This document shows positions 7,348 through 14,567 of a DNA stretch of 20,909 nucleotides, piece by piece. The notes beneath the pieces were generated by a model that was not told the DNA's origin, did no database searches, and saw only the letters and a program-made list of their open reading frames with translations. This DNA is from a virus. The number at the start of each line of letters is the position of its first letter. The first letter of the stretch is position 1. The stretch lies in IMG/VR virus record IMGVR_UViG_3300033571_001474, positions 1 to 20,909 of that record; one strand, 5' to 3'. Made by a program: the position numbers and the translations under genes.

Positions 7348-8686
7348 ATACATTACTGTTAATTTTCCGCAAGCACGTGTTAGCCCAACTACTGTGTATA
7401 GCTTTACCCTGTCACAAAAAAGGTATGAACACGAAATTGCTGAAATTGAGTTTAAAGACTGGGGTACGGAGTTTGATGTTATTGCCCCAGGCGAGCCTAT
7501 AACTGTAACTATTACTAATAAAGTAGAGTCTAAAACTTTTTATGGCTATGTTCATAGCGTGTCAGTTGATAGGAGCCCTGGTAAGTTTTTTGCCTCCGTA
7601 ACTTGCGTTGGAGGCTCAATGAGAATGAAACAAAGTCGTCAAACTGTGTTTAAAGACATTACTGCAGAAGAAGTAATTAAAAAAATAGCAACAATTCACG
7701 ACTTTGTTTGTTATACCGTCCCTTATGGCCGCGTGTACCCCCAGATATCACAAGCTGGGCTATCGGACTGGCAATTAATGACGCGTCTAGCTAAACAATG
7801 TGGGTACACACTACGTGCTCAAAATACAGAGCTTTACTTTCAACCTATCATGGAAGAATACACAAAATACCGTTCAGAAGCTCCTCTTTTTACAATGCGC
7901 TCATTGGCGCACCCTGACGGTTCTAACTTGTACTCATTTAAACCTATAATTAGCGAATTAATGACATATGACGGCAATACAAAAGCTGCGGTAGCCGTCA
8001 GCGGAGTAGATGTGTTAGCTAGCGTACCTTTAACTGTAACTCAGCAGGTTAGAAATAAAAAAACAAGAAAGAAACAACAACTTGAGTTTATTGACAAGTT
8101 TGCAACCGATACTGTGGCTTTAGACCAAACAGTTGCAAAATTTGAAGCTGAGGCTGCAGAAAATAGAAATTATTTTCCGTATAGAGCTGAGGCTGAAGTA
8201 TTAGGTAATCCAAACCTTAGGCCAGACATGGCTGTATATCTAAACGGAGTAGGGCAACCTTACTCTGGATACTGGATTATTTTAGAGGCTGAACATAACA
8301 TTATTGAACAAGAAAGAAACATGTTTGTTTATACTACTACTCTTAAACTTGGGGCTGACTCTTTAGGGGCATCTGACACATGGACAGATAGCCAAACCAT
8401 TAACATACCAGCCTCAAAACCACAGAGAACCGTAATACCAAATGTAAAACAAACTAAGGTTAGACCAGTTACTGCGCTGGCTAGTCCAAAACGAATTACA
8501 AATCAAGCTTCAAAAAGTAGCTTTGGAACTATTGAAAATAGAGCTAAACAGGCTAGCACCACCTCTAGAGCAAATACCCCAGTTACTTGGAAGAGTAAAA
8601 CTTCTTCTTTGAACACCATCATTCCTACTGCTAAGAAGTCGCCTATAATTAGCACCCGTTTAGCGCAAAAGAGGGTGGGTAAATAA
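7340..8686 (+). CDS. Baseplate hub protein (gpD/gp27-like)
   Basis: The 448-residue product starts at an ATG inside the end of the LysM gene (ATGTTTAA overlap), with AAGGTG just upstream. It matches the phage late-control gpD/VgrG N-terminal fold: two beta-barrel domains that trimerise to continue the tube and hold the spike. Visible signatures are the early YSFTLSQKRYEHEIAEIEF strands, GYVHSVSVDRSPGKFFASVT, the ITAEEVIKKIA helix, the SDWQLMTRLAKQCGYTLRAQ segment (the usual E/D-W/F-L-x-R-L-A-x-x-x-G hub motif) and a late barrel with GQPYSGYWIILEAEHNI. The last 80 or so residues are Lys/Ser/Thr-rich and probably disordered. The spike gene follows with a one-base overlap. Confidence 0.85.
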   Translation: MFKYITVNFPQARVSPTTVYSFTLSQKRYEHEIAEIEFKDWGTEFDVIAPGEPITVTITNKVESKTFYGYVHSVSVDRSPGKFFASVTCVGGSMRMKQSRQTVFKDITAEEVIKKIATIHDFVCYTVPYGRVYPQISQAGLSDWQLMTRLAKQCGYTLRAQNTELYFQPIMEEYTKYRSEAPLFTMRSLAHPDGSNLYSFKPIISELMTYDGNTKAAVAVSGVDVLASVPLTVTQQVRNKKTRKKQQLEFIDKFATDTVALDQTVAKFEAEAAENRNYFPYRAEAEVLGNPNLRPDMAVYLNGVGQPYSGYWIILEAEHNIIEQERNMFVYTTTLKLGADSLGASDTWTDSQTINIPASKPQRTVIPNVKQTKVRPVTALASPKRITNQASKSSFGTIENRAKQASTTSRANTPVTWKSKTSSLNTIIPTAKKSPIISTRLAQKRVGK

Positions 8687-9147
8687 TGGACGCTAGATTC
8701 TATGGAATATACAGAGGCGTCTGCATAGACAACGACGACCCAGACAAGCTTAATAGAATTACTCTTCAGGTTCCTCAACTTTTAGGAACTCAAGTAACCA
8801 CATGGGCTTTGCCATGCACACCTGTAACAGATAATGCTAATCACTTAGACCATAAGAACCACACTGCCGCACAGGTAGCTGCGCTTCTTACCACTACTGC
8901 TGTTGGAATTACAGATTCTAGAGGAGACACCTCTACAGTGCCAGCACTAACAGTTGTAGCTAAAAACAGCAACTATCTAGACCACGCACATAAAACATCA
9001 ACTGACCCGTTGGACAAAGATGGGTCTGAAGACGGGTTAACCGCAGCGGAGCATACTTATCACCGCGCTGTTCCAAATGTTGGACAGCAGGTATGGGTCA
9101 TGTTCGTAGCGGGAGACCCTAACTTTCCAGTTTGGATGGGGGTATAA
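8686..9147 (+). CDS. Baseplate spike OB-fold protein with His-rich insertion
   Basis: The 153-residue product has the gp5/gpV-type OB-fold signature split in two. The start (GIYRGVCIDNDDPDKLNRI, then VPQLLG and WALP) and the end (VPNVGQQVWVMFVAGDPNFP, then VWMG) frame an insertion of about 75 residues. The insertion holds seven histidines (53, 56, 59, 100, 102, 123, 126). It includes an internal repeat, NANHLDH (from residue 50) and NSNYLDH (from 94). The protein stops right after the OB-fold, with no beta-helix spike or PAAR tip. It follows the hub gene (TAATG overlap), so it probably forms the trimeric plug or spike below the hub. The His motifs might bind metal, as HxH motifs do in other phage spike tips; that is inference. 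Confidence 0.8.
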   Translation: MDARFYGIYRGVCIDNDDPDKLNRITLQVPQLLGTQVTTWALPCTPVTDNANHLDHKNHTAAQVAALLTTTAVGITDSRGDTSTVPALTVVAKNSNYLDHAHKTSTDPLDKDGSEDGLTAAEHTYHRAVPNVGQQVWVMFVAGDPNFPVWMGV

Positions 9148-9149
9148 AA

Positions 9150-9557
9150 ATGACAGAGCGCGCTATATCAATGCCATTTTCTATTGACGCTTCTGGGGGC
9201 GTTGCGTATTCAGAAAAATTAGAAAAAATATGGCAGGACAGAGTCCTTTTAGCTGTGATGACAAACTTTGGTGAGCGGGTGATGAGGCCAGATTTTGGTG
9301 GCACAGTTCCGTCAACCTTGTTTGAGAATGTAAACGATGCTATCTCTTTGATTAAGCAGTCTGTGCAAGTCACGTTTGCACGTTGGCTAAAGCCATTAAC
9401 TTTATTAAGTGTGTCTGGGTACGTTGGGGATGACAACGTTTTAATGGTTGAAATCTTCTATAACTTAAGAGAAAGCTCTCAAGAGCAGAGTGTAACGATA
9501 AAAACTGCTATCCTAAGTAGGTCTGGCGACATAATCCTGGAGGTTCCAAATGGCTGA
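9150..9557 (+). CDS. Baseplate wedge protein, gp25-like (gpW)
   Basis: This 135-residue protein belongs to the T4 gp25/P2 gpW family, which links the hub region to the wedges and nucleates the sheath. The family signature GERVMRPDFG lies at residues 41-50, after the usual helix (SEKLEKIWQDRVLLAVMTN), and is followed by a LxENVNDAI helix. The ATG at 9150 is preferred over an in-frame ATG at 9132 because a G-rich run (9137-9142) precedes it at about 8 bases and the 9132 start would lie inside the spike gene. Despite the Pfam name gp25 lysozyme, members are mainly structural. It overlaps the J-like gene by 8 bases. Confidence 0.9.
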   Translation: MTERAISMPFSIDASGGVAYSEKLEKIWQDRVLLAVMTNFGERVMRPDFGGTVPSTLFENVNDAISLIKQSVQVTFARWLKPLTLLSVSGYVGDDNVLMVEIFYNLRESSQEQSVTIKTAILSRSGDIILEVPNG

Positions 9558-11244
9558 TATTAACTACGTCCCGCAAGTGGACTATACCTCTAAGGACTAT
9601 ACCTCTATTAAAGAGGACATGATTTCTCTTATTCCAAACTATTTGCCTTCATGGACTAACCGAGACAGTTCTGATTTTGGAATTACTATGATTGAACTGT
9701 TTTCATATATGGGAGACGTACTTAATTACTACATTGACCGCTCAGCAAATGAGGCTTTTTTATCTACAGCTAGTCAAAGAGATAGCGTTTTGCAGATTGC
9801 TCGTCTATTGGGATATAGCCCAAGTAAAGCTATTGCAGCTACAACCACACTAACTTTTTATAACGCTACAGCCTCTGTAATTACGGTTCCAGCTAAAACA
9901 CAAGTAGCAACAAGTGCTTCAACAAGCGGTACTCAAATCATATTTGAAACTAACTCTGCCGTAAGCGTACCAGCTCAGGTTGGAAGCGTTAAGGGTTCAG
10001 CAACAGTTACAGCAACTCAAGGCTCCACTGTTTATTCAGAAAATATTGGCACATCGACTGGTTTAATTAACCAAGTGTGGGAACTGCAAAAGGCCCCTTT
10101 AATTCAAGGCTCAATCTCAATTGTAGCTGGTGCCTCTAACTTCACAGAAGTCCCTTATCTTATTGACTACAACAACTATGACCCTGTATTTGCCACATAT
10201 ACAAACGCTACAGGAAACTCTTTTGTTTTGTTTGGCGATAACATTAGCGGTCGAGTCCCAGACACCGACGCAATTATCTATGCAACTTATCGTATTGGTG
10301 GCGGATTAACTGGAAACGTGGCCGCTAACTCATTAAAGACTATCCTAACAAATGCGGTAACAGGGCTTTCTGTAACTAATATATCAGCGGCTTCTGGAGG
10401 AGCGAACGAGGAGTCAACTGACTCTATTAGAGCAAACGCACCACTAAGTTTAAAAGCATTGAACAGGGCGGTATCACTAGCGGATTACTCTGCGCTAACG
10501 GTAGCCGCGGGCGCTGCTAAAGCAAACGCTGTTGCAGACGTTTACACAAGTGTAACTGTGTACTTTGCACCTTCTGCAGGTGACCTTGGAGTCACTAATG
10601 ATGGCGTAACCCCATCAGACGTCTTTAATACGTATAAGACCAATATTAATAGCTATCTAATCGGTAAAGTACCAGCTAATACAACTGTTACTTTTCAACC
10701 GCCAAGTTATGTAGAAGTTGCTATTCAAGCCTCAGTTACTGTGCTACCACAGTATCGACAAACTTTAGTAAACACAGCTGTAAACGCTATTATTACTGAA
10801 CTATTGGCTTTTGATAACGTTACATTTGCAGACACAATCAGATTAAACGACGTTATGGGCGCAATTAACTCTGTAGAAGGTGTTGCGTACTGCCAAGTAG
10901 ATAAGCTTGTAAGAAAAACAAATGACCTAACATATGTTGTTACTAATAAAGCAGCTTCTGGAACTCTTGCTACGTTAACTATTGGTACCCACAGTTTAGC
11001 TGTTGGCGACACCGTTTCTATTAGTAATGTTGACACTACCTTTAATGGAACGTTTGTTGTAACGGCTATTGGTGGAACTACAATCTCATTCCCATTGATA
11101 TCTGCAGTCGTATCTTCAACCCCCTCCGCTACAGGTGGGGCCACAAAGCTTGTTACTTCAGATGTGGTGTGCGCTGCCAACGAAATCCCTAAACTAAGCA
11201 CAACTAATCTAACTTTATCCTTTACTGGGGGTATTACTAACTAA
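9550..11244 (+). CDS. Baseplate wedge protein, J-like (T4 gp6-like)
   Basis: The 564-residue product is a baseplate J-like wedge protein that dimerises to form the ring around the hub. Family features are the N-terminal DYTSKDYTSIKEDMI and TMIELFSYMGDVLNYYIDR helices, SQRDSVLQIARLLGY (residues about 75-90), VPAKTQV, the G-N-V-A-A-N-S segment and the ESTDSIRANAP...ALNRAVSLADYSAL block. GGAGG at 9539-9543 supports the ATG. Near the C-terminus (about residues 465-530) a beta module (ATLTIGTHSLAVGDTVSISN, then FNGTFVVTAIGGTTISF) is inserted before the closing IPKL...LSFTGGI strand. The same module occurs twice in the next gene, which is unusual for a wedge protein. The next gene overlaps by one base. 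Confidence 0.92.
   Translation: MADINYVPQVDYTSKDYTSIKEDMISLIPNYLPSWTNRDSSDFGITMIELFSYMGDVLNYYIDRSANEAFLSTASQRDSVLQIARLLGYSPSKAIAATTTLTFYNATASVITVPAKTQVATSASTSGTQIIFETNSAVSVPAQVGSVKGSATVTATQGSTVYSENIGTSTGLINQVWELQKAPLIQGSISIVAGASNFTEVPYLIDYNNYDPVFATYTNATGNSFVLFGDNISGRVPDTDAIIYATYRIGGGLTGNVAANSLKTILTNAVTGLSVTNISAASGGANEESTDSIRANAPLSLKALNRAVSLADYSALTVAAGAAKANAVADVYTSVTVYFAPSAGDLGVTNDGVTPSDVFNTYKTNINSYLIGKVPANTTVTFQPPSYVEVAIQASVTVLPQYRQTLVNTAVNAIITELLAFDNVTFADTIRLNDVMGAINSVEGVAYCQVDKLVRKTNDLTYVVTNKAASGTLATLTIGTHSLAVGDTVSISNVDTTFNGTFVVTAIGGTTISFPLISAVVSSTPSATGGATKLVTSDVVCAANEIPKLSTTNLTLSFTGGITN
10960..11150 (+). repeat. Shared beta module, copy 1 (in the J-like gene)
   Basis: This stretch encodes a roughly 65-residue unit with the pattern ATLTIGTH-x-L-x-VGD-x-VSIS...FNGTFVVTAIGGTTISF. 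Copy 2 lies in the next gene. The 14 bases ACGTTAACTATTGG are identical at 10972-10985 and 12174-12187, and the similarity continues on both sides, which suggests a fairly recent copy within the genome. Boundaries are approximate. Confidence 0.7.
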
Positions 11245-13853
11245 TGGCACGGTATGGAATTAGCTACTACGGGCTTTCAACTTATGGTGCTGAAAGCCCC
11301 GTTAGCTATGCCGTAAATAATTTAAAAGCTAAATCCATTACATACGGAACTATTAAAATTACTTGGGATAGCCCTAGCGGTAACTGGTCAAAGATTAAAT
11401 TAGTTCGTAACTCTTACGGGTTTCCTGTGGATGAGACTGATGGAACGCAACTTGATATTAAAGGCAACGGTTTATACGAAGCGTACAAAGAGACTGACCC
11501 TGTTACGTACCTAGATGAAAATTTAGCTCAAAATGAGTTTTACTATTACTCGTTATTTGTATTTGAACGCATTAACTTTAAATGGCTTCGCGTTGGCGAC
11601 ATTACAGGTTTGTCTGTAAAAGACTATGGGTATTCAACTAAATTGTTGGAATACCTACCAAACGTATATAAACTACCTGTTGTAAATGCAGCCGTTAGCA
11701 TTACAGACACCGTAGAAAATACAACTTTAAATTCATTTTTAGACCTATTTGCGTTTCAACTGAGTGAGTATCACACACTTACTAATCTTCTTGTAAATAG
11801 GTATAACACCTCTACCCTTGGAGGAATGCTTCTTCCATCTCTTCTACAAGAACTTGCTATTCAATATGAGCCAGAGATTGGGTATCAACAGTCACGTATT
11901 TTAGCTAGAGATGCGGGAGCTATTTATAAAAGTAAAGGTAGCTATGACGGTCTAAGAGAGTTTTTAAAAGCGTTTACTGGATGGGCTGTCCCAACTATTG
12001 CTGACGTTCCCAACCCCACTATCAACGGCATTGTAGTAAGCCATAATAAAATGCTTGATTATAACGACTCTTCATTTGAGGAGTCTGTAGGTCATTGGCT
12101 AGGTACTGGTAGCTCACTGTATTGCCTAAAGAAAAGAAACGTAACAGCGGTTGCTATAAATACAAATGTAGCAACGTTAACTATTGGCACACACGATTAT
12201 CAAGTTGGAAACAAGATAACAATCTCTGGATTTGACAAGCCGTTATTTAACTCAGTAACTGGTTTAACTATTACTGCTAGAACAGCAACTACTATTTCAT
12301 ACGCTCTAACTGCGGGTAATTTAGTAACAACAGATGCTTGGAATAAAAGCACAGCTAAATACCCTGTAGTTGCTCCGTCCCCAGCACCTTGGGTTGAGTC
12401 TACGGCCCCATCAGATTATCCAAACAAGCAACTTGGAATTATGGCTATAAAGAACGCGAGCGGTTCAGCGGGAACTGTAACTGCTGATTGCGGTTCAGAT
12501 GCTCCAATTACTAAGGGTATCCCTGTCACGGCAGGTACAGCATACACATTTAGCGTCTACACTGTTAACTCAAGTAATAGCCGACAAGTTACATTAAATA
12601 TTAAATGGTACAACCGTTTTGGAGTTTTGATTAGCACATCAACTGGTTCTGCTACAGCCAGCGGTGTTGGTACTTTTTCTGCTCGCCCTACAGTTACTGG
12701 AACTGCACCAGCTAATACTTACTATGCTGTGCCAGGGCTATCTATTGCCGCCCTTGCTGGGTCTGCAAGTAATGAGTACCAATATTTTGATTGCGGTCAG
12801 TTTGAGGCCGCTGGTGCCGTAACGTCTTTTGATGAGGCTCGTCAACTTCATGTTACTTTTAGAGCTACTAGAGTTAATGAATTAAAGAACCCACACTTTG
12901 CTTATGTAAGTGGTACCCCAGCGTCTCCAGTAATTACCCCTTGGACTGTTACAGGCGCTGCAGTTAAAACTATTGATGAAGCAACCGCTGAACCTGGAAC
13001 AACTATATGGGCTACTAGATTTAAAAGAGTTGTGTCTAATGTTGCCAGAGTAGAAACTTTATATACTCACTGGTTTAAGGTTGGAAACGCTATTTCTATT
13101 TATGGTATGGGCGCCCCATTTGATGGAGTTCATACAGTTACTGGGGTGGGTGACACACTTCTTAGTGGAAGCACTGTACTCAACTATTCTTATGTTGAGT
13201 TCTCTGTAGCTAACCCAGACGTCACACGAACCGCTGATACAGATGGAGAAGTTTGGAGCTCTGGAAATGCACTTAAACTTGTGGCCTCTTCAACAGGAAA
13301 CGTTAACGTTAAGTCTTGGGACGGCTCTAACGGCTCACAATTAATGCCTATTTATTACCCAGGGACCAGCTATACATTTAGTTTGTACGCTAATAAAGAC
13401 GAATATGTAACCTCTCCAAGTTATGAGGCGGTAACTCCTTATATTTCTTGGTACAACGCTTCTAATACATTAATTAGTACCTCTACTGGTACTGCAACTA
13501 ATGTTACTAAATTTGAAGGTTCTTGGGATAGACCACACGTAACCGCTGTAGCCCCAGCCACTGCTGCATATGCTGTTGTTGGTATTAACTGGGCAGCTAC
13601 TAATGGTCACACACTTTGGTTAGACTCTGCTTTATTTGAAGAAGCTGCGGAAGTGTTTACTTTCTTTGATGGTTCTAGCGGATTTGGCGATACCCCTAAC
13701 TATATTTGGGAAGGCAGCGCACCAAACGCTGCTAGAAGCCACTTCTATAAAAATCGTTATGCGGTAGCTTCTAGAACTGGAAACGCGACCTTTTTAGATA
13801 AGCTGCCTTTAGGCTCAACTGTTGCAATTTACGTAGGTCAGCCAAAAACTTAA
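11244..13853 (+). CDS. gpI-like baseplate wedge protein fused to carbohydrate-binding-like modules
   Basis: The 869-residue product joins a tail protein I-like wedge domain to a long C-terminal adhesin part. Residues 1-125 look like an FN3-type beta domain (GISYYGLSTYG, TIKITWDSPSGNWSKIKLVRN). Residues about 130-255 match P2 gpI-type proteins: LLEYLPNVYK, a helix with LDLFAFQLSEYHTL, and ARDAGAIYKSKGSYDGLREFLKAFTGW. The rest holds two CBM4/9-like jelly-roll modules, each starting near an N-x-S/P-x-FE/FA element and each with a YTFS strand (Y434 and Y710) followed by WYN...LISTSTG. A smaller beta module is inserted in each (about 300-365 and 595-665), related to one in the J-like protein. No separate fibre gene follows, so this is the likely receptor-binding protein. 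Confidence 0.82.
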   Translation: MARYGISYYGLSTYGAESPVSYAVNNLKAKSITYGTIKITWDSPSGNWSKIKLVRNSYGFPVDETDGTQLDIKGNGLYEAYKETDPVTYLDENLAQNEFYYYSLFVFERINFKWLRVGDITGLSVKDYGYSTKLLEYLPNVYKLPVVNAAVSITDTVENTTLNSFLDLFAFQLSEYHTLTNLLVNRYNTSTLGGMLLPSLLQELAIQYEPEIGYQQSRILARDAGAIYKSKGSYDGLREFLKAFTGWAVPTIADVPNPTINGIVVSHNKMLDYNDSSFEESVGHWLGTGSSLYCLKKRNVTAVAINTNVATLTIGTHDYQVGNKITISGFDKPLFNSVTGLTITARTATTISYALTAGNLVTTDAWNKSTAKYPVVAPSPAPWVESTAPSDYPNKQLGIMAIKNASGSAGTVTADCGSDAPITKGIPVTAGTAYTFSVYTVNSSNSRQVTLNIKWYNRFGVLISTSTGSATASGVGTFSARPTVTGTAPANTYYAVPGLSIAALAGSASNEYQYFDCGQFEAAGAVTSFDEARQLHVTFRATRVNELKNPHFAYVSGTPASPVITPWTVTGAAVKTIDEATAEPGTTIWATRFKRVVSNVARVETLYTHWFKVGNAISIYGMGAPFDGVHTVTGVGDTLLSGSTVLNYSYVEFSVANPDVTRTADTDGEVWSSGNALKLVASSTGNVNVKSWDGSNGSQLMPIYYPGTSYTFSLYANKDEYVTSPSYEAVTPYISWYNASNTLISTSTGTATNVTKFEGSWDRPHVTAVAPATAAYAVVGINWAATNGHTLWLDSALFEEAAEVFTFFDGSSGFGDTPNYIWEGSAPNAARSHFYKNRYAVASRTGNATFLDKLPLGSTVAIYVGQPKT
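12135..12345 (+). repeat. Shared beta module, copy 2 (in the gpI-like gene)
   Basis: This stretch encodes VATLTIGTHDYQVGNKITISG, then FDKPLFNSVTGLTITARTA and TTISYAL, the same pattern as copy 1. It sits inside the first carbohydrate-binding-like module. A third, more diverged copy lies near 13014-13245 (THWFKVGNAISIYGMGAPFDG, HTVTGVGDTL). Boundaries are approximate. Confidence 0.7.
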
Positions 13854-13871
13854 AAGTACTGATAGTGTGTG

Positions 13872-13888
13872 CCTCCCCTACAAGGAGG
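13872..13888 (+). promoter_or_regulatory. Hairpin covering the ribosome binding site at the tail/replication boundary
   Basis: CCTCC at 13872-13876 is perfectly complementary to GGAGG at 13884-13888, with a 7-base loop (CCTACAA); one more G-U pair (13871 with 13889) is possible. GGAGG is the Shine-Dalgarno sequence for the ATG at 13893, so the folded mRNA would hide it. This could lower or condition translation of the first gene after the tail module. The stem is short, so the effect is inferred. Confidence 0.45.
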
Positions 13889-13892
13889 TCCA

Positions 13893-14567
13893 ATGGACAA
13901 AAACTATGTGATAGTCGCTGGTAACGGCGTAACAAGTAGAGCCAACATAGAAGCTCTTATAGAAGACCATTTCTATGCTCATGGTAAAAACGACGATGAA
14001 GTAATCGTTGTTATCCCTTATAAAGAAAAAGCTAGTCAAGGTCAAGTCTTTGCAACTCAGCTTGCAAAAGATAAAAATAAAGAACTCATCGTCTACTCTG
14101 AGTCTGGCAAGTTTGATGGAATGCCGACCGCCTCAGTTATTGACGGGTCAATTGAGGATGCCGCAAAAGCATTTGCTAAAGAGAACACCCTTGCCTTTAT
14201 CCTGTGGTCTGATGAGGATGCAGAAACCCTAGACATTCTTAACGCTATGTCTGCCGAGGGTATCCCTTGCTTTGATTTAACCGAGGGCCTAATGAAGCTT
14301 CAGCCTTCCGACGGTAAGAAGGTTGCTAAGCCCGTAATCCCAGAACAGGAGCAGGTAAAACCAAAGTTGGAGGTAGTTGAAGATGGCGAAGATGAAGAGG
14401 GTGAGGAAGAAGAGTTCGAAGACGAAGACGAGGAAGAAGACCTCGACGAAGAAGTCTTGGAAAATCTCTATTACGGAATCCAAGCGGTCGCCCAAATCTT
14501 CGCGCAAGCCTTAGTAGAAGCCATGGGCAATGCCCCTGAGAAGCCTTTAAAGGGCCCTCAGACGTGA
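13893..14567 (+). CDS. Rossmann-like protein with a highly acidic C-terminal tail, function unknown
   Basis: The start is ATG 13893, with AAGGAGG at 13882-13888; a GTG at 13869 in the same frame is less likely because it lies upstream of that site. The product is 224 residues. Residues 1-140 alternate beta strands and helices (YVIVAGNGVTSRANIEALIEDHF, DEVIVVIPY, LAFILWSDEDAETLDILNAM, GIPCFDLTEGL), suggesting a nucleotide-binding-like fold with an early glycine turn (AGNG). Residues 163-190 contain 22 Asp/Glu out of 28. An Ala/Leu-rich helix (about 190-212) closes the protein. I do not recognise the family. It is the first gene of the replication side; the acidic tail could mimic DNA or bind a basic partner, but this is untested inference. 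Confidence 0.75.
   Translation: MDKNYVIVAGNGVTSRANIEALIEDHFYAHGKNDDEVIVVIPYKEKASQGQVFATQLAKDKNKELIVYSESGKFDGMPTASVIDGSIEDAAKAFAKENTLAFILWSDEDAETLDILNAMSAEGIPCFDLTEGLMKLQPSDGKKVAKPVIPEQEQVKPKLEVVEDGEDEEGEEEEFEDEDEEEDLDEEVLENLYYGIQAVAQIFAQALVEAMGNAPEKPLKGPQT
14525..14558. promoter_or_regulatory. Cluster of three palindromes just before the winged-helix gene
   Basis: Three perfect palindromic elements lie within 34 bases: GGGCA-A-TGCCC (14525-14535), CCTTTAAAGG (14544-14553) and AGGGCCCT (14551-14558), the last two overlapping. The winged-helix protein gene starts at 14564. Such sites could be operators bound by that protein or by a host regulator. They also lie inside the coding end of the previous gene, so chance is possible. 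Confidence 0.25.

Noticed and set aside
10725-11201. Minus-strand ORF of 158 codons opposite the J-like gene
   Set aside because: It mirrors a well-supported gene, has a shadow-like composition and no ribosome binding site or recognisable motif; the same holds for the other minus-strand ORFs (for example 14326-14685 and 17024-17440).
13822-13852. Promoter (TTGCAA with a possible -10) before the replication-side genes
   Set aside because: No convincing -10 hexamer lies at the right distance, and the match is inside the end of the gpI-like gene.
600-13853. An extracellular contractile injection system (Afp/PVC-like) instead of a phage tail
   Set aside because: The gene order is similar, but there is a full-length tape measure with a wall-hydrolase-like domain and chaperone, no Afp15-like AAA+ ATPase or toxin cargo, and a phage replication block follows directly.
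13854-13892. Transcription terminator between tail and replication modules
   Set aside because: The only hairpin (13872-13888) is short and is not followed by a T-run; it fits ribosome binding site masking better.
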